Source: Boesenbergia rotunda (Eukaryota > Streptophyta > Magnoliopsida > Zingiberales > Zingiberaceae). Taken from it: DNA of 64,000 nt. Position 1 is the first letter of the stretch. The number at the start of each line of letters is the position of its first letter. The stretch is from NCBI GenBank assembly GCA_024364735.1, contig JAGFNQ010009960.1, positions 1-64,000 on the forward strand, written 5' to 3'. Made by a program: the position numbers and the translations under genes. The notes beneath the pieces were generated by a model. That model had not been told where the DNA came from and did not search any database. It was given only the letters and a program-made list of their open reading frames with translations. This document shows positions 58,980 through 64,000 of this stretch, one piece after another.

Positions 58980-61132
58980 TCCAGAAGTCGATGGCTCCCT
59001 GCAAAACCATTAAACGAAAATACCTCCCGCACGCATGCAGGGTAAGGAAGAAATGAAATACAAACAATCTCTACATAGAATGTATCAAGAAATGCATCAC
59101 ATCGAATAAAATCAACCTCAGGTACCTCTAGGAATTTTTCACAATCAGTCTTTACATAAGATGTATCAAGAAATATTTCATAGCCAATAAAATCAATCTT
59201 AGGTATCTCTATGAGTTTTTCACAATCAGTCTCTACATAAGATGTATCAATAAATGCATCACAACCAACAAAATCAACCTTAGGTACCTCTATCAGTTTT
59301 TCACAATCAGTCTCTACAAAAGATGTATCAATAAATGCATCATAACCAACAAAATCAACCTTAGGTACATCTATGAGTTTTTCTGAAAAATTATCCTCTA
59401 CATAGAATATATCAAGAGACTCATCACAACCAATAAAATCAATCTTAGGTACCTCTATGAATTTTTCTAAAAAATTAGGAGAAATACTTACCTCGTCATG
59501 CTGAAAAATACCTGAAGGTTCCACAATGGTAGATGTAACTATGGCCCCCTCCTGGTCAGGCAAAGGCTCCACCTCAGGCTCAGGTTCTGGTGGACATACA
59601 GCTAAAAGAGGTGATTCTTGGGTCCTTGCTTCCACCATGCAAGTCCCTACACTTTCAGGCAAATAAACATACTCTAAATGCTCTGGCAATGGTTCCAACT
59701 CTGTCTGTGACTGCTTGGTAGGTATGGGTGGCTCCTGGGGCTCAATGCAATCCCCTACACTCTCAAACCTATCCTCTGATTCTCCTGACATCTCGATCAA
59801 TATAGGTGATCCCTGGGGCTCAGTGCAATCCCCTACACCTATAATATCCTCTCCAGCTGAAAGTCAATCTGATGCACCCTCCAAATCAGCTGCCTCTGTA
59901 GCTAATACCTCCTCTGCCTCGTCTGAACTAGAATATCCTCTCTGAATATCAAGTGAAACTTTTTCAACAAATAACTCTGCCTCAATAATCTCATCTAAAA
60001 TACCCATGCTAATGATAGAAGGATCCTCTCTGGGGTGCTGTAGGAAGGGTAAAGGGACCCTTGGTTCCTCCACATGAGCTGAAATTTTTGGAAATGAATC
60101 TTGAGCAAGGATTTCGGTAGGCATAGCTGCTGTAGGTACCCTAATTTTACTGATTTCTTCTTCTTCTTCCACCAAAATTGCAAGATCAATTGAAGAAGAA
60201 CTTAGGCTTGAACTAGGGTCACTTCCAACTGATTTAGAAACCATTTTGGGGCTGATCTGAGATGGAAAACAAGTTGCGGGAATTTCTTCAGAAAAATCAG
60301 CCCTTTGAAAATTTAAACTTGAAACCACTTCGCCACTCCTCAAAGTTATCGCACAATCATTCCCCTTAGGATTAGGAGTAGCTTGAGAAGGTATTTGACT
60401 CGATCCTTGGACTTGCATTTGATTCATCCCACTAGCTATTTGTCCAATGTATCTTTCAATGTTTTTAAGAGTGGACTCATTCCTTTGTTGCCTTTGTTGT
60501 TGTAAAGTCTGCTGTTGTTGTATGACTTGTTGAAACATCTCCTCAAGCCTTTGTTGGTGTTCATTAAACTCACTAGAGTCCTCAAAGTCTCCTTGATTGG
60601 CATAGGACTCTTGTTGGTCTTAAAATGTAGCATTAGGTTGCTCAAAATCATAAGTAGGCTTTGAATCTTGAAAATTTTGTTGTTGGGGCTGATAAAATGA
60701 TTGATTGGATTGTTGAAATTGCTGAAAATTGGATTGATAACAAGGATGATGTTGCTAGAAATTATTGCTCTGAAAATTTTGAATTTGAGGCTGGAATTGC
60801 TGATTGAATTGCTGAAATTGTTGGGGTTGAAAATTCTGGTTTCCAGACTGAAAATTCTACCGGTATGGTTGGAAAGATTACTGTGAAGGTTGAAAACCTT
60901 GCTGATCATAATGAAATTGTTGTTGACAATCTTGATAAACTTGTTGGTTTTGATGAAATGGTTGCTGAAAATTTTGGAAATTTTGCTGAAACTGTGGTTC
61001 TGGCTGATTCCAAGGTTAGTTTTGCTGGAATTGTTGATTAGATTTCTGAAAACCTTGCTGAAATTGCAAATAGGGTTGCTGAAAATTCTGAAAAGGCTGC
61101 TAAAAATTCTGAAAAAACTGATACTCTGCCAT
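58964..61132 (-). pseudogene. Athila-like gag-derived ORF with Gln-rich and repeated acidic regions
   Basis: ATG at 61132 (MAEYQFFQNF). One frame can be followed about 720 codons to 58964, interrupted by several stops, including TGA at 59864-59866. Region 1 (61132-60500) is FQQ/NFQ-rich low complexity. Region 2 has RYIGQIASGMNQMQ and AITLRSGE (about 60340-60450), the block typical of the gag-protease junction in Athila elements. Region 3 (59100-59480) holds about five 27-residue repeats like EKLIEVPKVDFVG with DAFIDTSYVETDC. The capsid core and protease are missing. Some stops fall where the repeat predicts Gln, as expected from C-to-T change in CAG or CAA. The role of the acidic repeats is unknown. 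Confidence 0.7.
59100..59485 (-). repeat. 81-bp coding tandem repeat
   Basis: About five units of 78-84 bp, each encoding a variant of KLIEVPKVDFVGCDAFIDTS plus YVETDCE. Lengths keep the reading frame. Confidence 0.85.
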
Positions 61133-61368
61133 GGACTACTTGAATGAGTAGGAAAAATTTTCAATAACTTCTAAACTCTTCCTTGATTTTCTTCTTTCTA
61201 GCTCTGAAACTCTCCACCTACAGTCCTGATCATAAAACAAACAAAAATGGCAGCAAATGTATATAGAAAGATAAAGCAAATAAAAATGGAATCAAAGAAT
61301 ATAAAAATAAACACAAGCTCAAATTAAACAAACTCAACTAGTGTTCCCCGGCAACGGCGCCAAAAATT

Positions 61369-63152
61369 TGATGGACCGAATAACAAGTGTCATGAATGAG
61401 TCTCAAATTTAGATATTTATAAGTTGAAAACCCTATCTCACAAAATTAAAATGAGTAGTATAGGGGCCTCAAGTCGTATTTTTCCAAGGACTAGTTAAGA
61501 GTGTTTAATTCAAGCTTGAAGGTTGTCGTTTGATATGTTTTTGGGTTTTCTAATAAAATGGGGGTTTTACCGATAATGAATGAAATAACAGTATGAAATA
61601 GAATGAACTTAGCTAAAGCATGGAACGAATTAAGAAATTGTAAGAACTACACTTAACCTATTAGAAAACTAAGTACTTCAATGCAAACAATGAAATTGAA
61701 ATTTAAGAACTAATTGCAGGGAACTAATTGCAGAGAATTAATTGTAAGACAATGAAAACTAGAACAAAATATTGCTTAAGAAACTTGGCTTGAAATGTAA
61801 TGGAAACAAGCTAGAACAACTTGAAGAATTAAATGCTTTAAACCAAAATTATCCTAATTTGAACACCAAATCAGTTTATCATCAAGACTTCCCTTTGCCG
61901 TCACACAAAAGTTGAGCTATGAACCCCCTAGCTCAAAAACCAACGAAGAAGAACTCCCAAGATCAGTTTGCTACGAATTAGCCTTCCTGATCGGTCACTG
62001 GACCGATCAGGTCTTCTTTTGATCGGTCACTGGACCGATCAGGTCTTCTTTTGATCGGTCACTGGACCAATCAGGTCTACTTTTGATCGGTCACTGGACC
62101 GATCAGGTCTTCTTCTGATCGAATTGGGAACCGATCAGAAGAGTCTCTGTCCGATCACGGTGATCGATCAGGAGCTGAGAAACTCCGCGATCTCCTCCAT
62201 CTTGGTACACCGAGTGTCGATCTCGCTCAGATACTATCAGTAACCTCCGGATAACCCCTCCTTCTGCTCTGATTTCTCCGCTCGATGAAGACAACCGCGA
62301 ACTGATGGAAGCGATCAGTGGATCGAAGCTCCGGTGAAACCCTCTCCTTAACTCCTCTCATTGGCGAAATTGAAACAAACTAAACTGAAAAATCTACCTC
62401 AATGATCTAAAACATTGAAAACAACTTGGATTTGATGTGGCCACGCGATCTGAGGAAAAAATGATGAAGAACAGACGAAGAACTGGAGAAAACCACGTTA
62501 CTCTGGCGACCTCGCGACGACGAGCTCAGATCTAAGAAGGAGTCTATTTTAACAGTTAGAAATGAACGGTTGTGATCGTCCTCGCCTTATCCGACGGTCG
62601 GATCTCCTCAGAACTAAACCAAACCTTCCAAATCTTGATCTATGGTCCTGATCTACTTCTCCTCAGCTCGGATCGATCAGATCTACAATGGATGGCTCAG
62701 ATTTCTCTACCTCTTGAATGGACGATTAAAACTCCCCGTAATCTTGATCCGACGGTCATATGGACTCTGATTTGGTTCAAAGCTTCAGATCTTGATTTAT
62801 GGACTTGATTAACTCTATCTAGGGCTCGGATTGATCAGAAGCTAACAGATGGCTCAGATCTAGCCATTTCTTGATCGGACAGCCCATATTAGTCCAATGC
62901 TTGATCATCTTGATCTGGATCCAATTCTGACTCAAGTTTGATCCAATCTGATCTAGGTCCATGATCATTTGAAGCCTACAAGATTAGATTCAAATTTAAG
63001 TGCCAAAATATCTCAAATATAGAAAGATTTGAATCAAAAGCTAAAATAGAGCCAATTCATGAAACCTAATGTAAATGCAAACTTAAGCATATAAAAAGGG
63101 ATCAAAACATGGATTTGAGAGCCTAAATTAATCATCAAAATGGTAATTATCA
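61369..63152 (-). repeat. 5' LTR of the Athila-like element (1784 bp)
   Basis: Ends TGATGGACCGAATAAC and GGTAATTATCA. GATCGGTC palindromes at 61987-62140 number five, two more than in the partner LTR, explaining much of the 67-bp length difference. Confidence 0.92.
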
Positions 63153-63173
63153 GTATACACATCTAACATTTAC

Positions 63174-63760
63174 GTGGCCCAATATGATTTACAAAGGCTT
63201 GCAAATAATTCTGGTGTTTGTGTAAAAGAATCCACAAACAATAATGATACTCCATTTGATTATAATGGTAGACTTGAGGAAATCTTAGAGGTTGAGTATA
63301 TTGCTTTACTTTTAAAAGGGAGTGTATTGTTCAGATGTTCATGGACGATCTAACTCCAAGAATAGGTATTAGAATACATCATTTCTACAATTTAGTTTAG
63401 GTTAACACAAACAAAAGATTCATTAAGTTTGAGTCTTTCATCTTTATGGTATAAGCTGGATAAGTATTCTATCTTAAGTATCCAATGAAGAGAAAAATAA
63501 TTAGTGAATGGTTAGAAGTATGTCAAATAAATCCTCAGTCAACCATAGAAATTTCGAACACCATAACGGTCTAAAAACCATGATGCATATCAAAATGAAA
63601 AAGTTGAGATACACTCAGTTGATTCAGAAATACAATCCACATCATAATTATTTGTAGATGTTAATGTCACATACAAGAAAATATATGATGGAGAGATGTC
63701 TAGTAGTGAGGAGGTTGATGTACCAATGGATTCTAATGATGAAATCTTGTAAAATGTTAA
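63174..63760 (+). pseudogene. CACTA transposase (DUF4216-type), second segment
   Basis: Continues the frame broken at 53062: VAQYDLQRLANNSGVCVKES, then YNGRLEEILEVEYIALLLKG and SVLFRCSW near 63174-63340. After a frameshift, RIGIRIHHFYNLV, KRFIKFESFIF and a KRKI...EWLEVCQINPQS stretch follow to about 63540. An acidic tail with EIQSTS and SSSEEVDVPMDSNDEIL ends near 63750. Stops and shifts make it non-functional. The spacing of conserved blocks is that of CACTA transposases. Confidence 0.8.
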
Positions 63761-64000
63761 TTTAGTTGATTCAGAATGATATCAAGTGATTAAAAATTAG
63801 TAACAATGTCATGGTATATTTTAAATGCATATGTATTATATTGTGACTTTGCATATATAATCATGCTGCTAGAACTTATACCACATGGTGGCTAGATTGT
63901 TTTAAGGGTTCTAGTGACTGATAAGTATTTATGTATTTAGTAATTATTCAGTAATTAATCTTCTTTTTATTTATCATATATATCTCATACATGATTTTTT
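63761..64000. other. AT-rich sequence at the window edge
   Basis: Non-coding, presumably 3' part of the CACTA element. No TIR seen. Confidence 0.4.

Larger units (their letters stand above)
54878..63152 (-). mobile_element. Athila-like Ty3 element, non-autonomous, minus strand, TSD GTATA
   Basis: LTRs 54878-56594 and 61369-63152 are flanked by GTATA (54873-54877, 63153-63157). The primer site matches tRNA-Asp (TGGCGCCGTTGCCGGGGA, 61345-61362 in reverse), typical of Athila elements. The polypurine tract GTGTGGGGGAGT lies beside the 3' LTR at 56595-56606. The 4.8-kb interior has one long decayed gag-like frame and no recognisable protease, reverse transcriptase or integrase. Confidence 0.92.
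53063..63168 (-). mobile_element. Solo LTR interrupted by an Athila-like element, TSD TTTAC
   Basis: Pieces 53063-54877 and 63158-63168 together form one LTR homologous to 8975-11050: TGTTGGGTATGGC at the left, CATCTAACA at the right. TTTAC flanks it at 53058-53062 and 63169-63173. TATA box CTATATAAA (minus) is at 53989-53997. The GC-rich ORFs at 53575-54040 belong to the LTR leader. It inserted in a CACTA transposase exon. Confidence 0.92.

Noticed and set aside
60436..61164. A 242-codon minus-strand open frame rich in Asn/Ser/Phe/Ile
   Set aside because: It is the shifted frame of the FQQ-rich gag-like ORF. The Gln frame joins to the recognisable Athila block and this one does not.

Overview
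This is a repeat-dense plant nuclear segment. Spliced genes, an HD-ZIP IV/START transcription factor, CACTA and Mutator-type DNA transposons, SIRE-like Copia elements primed by initiator tRNA-Met, and Ty3 elements all point to a flowering plant, probably a monocot. A member of the Zingiberales is only a guess. There is one convincing intact host gene. Almost everything else is transposable elements, many nested, and several insertions are proven by matching target-site duplications (TSDs).

Layout. 1-6409: 3' end of a + strand SIRE-like Copia element (decayed pol, an extra spliced ORF in the env position, 2.2-kb LTR). 6410-8203: right end of a CACTA element carrying two exons of a chloroplast C-terminal processing protease. 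8204-12619: minus-strand Ty3 (Tat-like) gag/protease remains, split by a solo LTR (8975-11050, TSD AGCCG). 12925-16035: 3.1-kb Mutator-like long-inverted-repeat element with 9-bp TSD TTAACTCAA. 18135-21118: intact ten-exon HD-ZIP IV gene on the minus strand (709 aa), with a leader and an L1-box upstream. 23331-34130: CACTA element with tnp2 transposase. Its coding region is split by a minus-strand SIRE element (24954-33855, TSD CAATA), whose own LTR is split by a solo LTR (31577-33702, TSD CTTCG). 35127-43529: a second-family SIRE element with gag and an intact env-position ORF but no pol. 43530-46046: truncated SIRE element. 46047-50054: second CACTA element ending in a clear TIR. 50055-52735: two more SIRE 5' ends. 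52735-64000: CACTA transposase (DUF4216 region) split by a solo LTR (53063-63168, TSD TTTAC), itself split by an Athila-like Ty3 element (54878-63152, TSD GTATA).

Most interesting pattern. Each LTR family carries a tandem array followed by an array of short palindromes in U3. The palindrome is family-specific: GATCGGTC/GACCGATC pairs, or GGCGCC-centred. In families 2-4 the array lies directly upstream of a TATA box. In both SIRE families that retain an env-position ORF, the same family-specific palindrome array recurs inside the element just upstream of that ORF. The ORF begins with a micro-exon of 11 or 20 coding bases and a phase-2 intron. This looks like a duplicated promoter module driving a second spliced transcript. 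The GATCGGTC array is also present in the unrelated Athila-like element.

Limits: all domain and family calls were made by reading translations, without database searches. Coordinates of element ends with TSDs are exact to the base. Boundaries of decayed regions are approximate.
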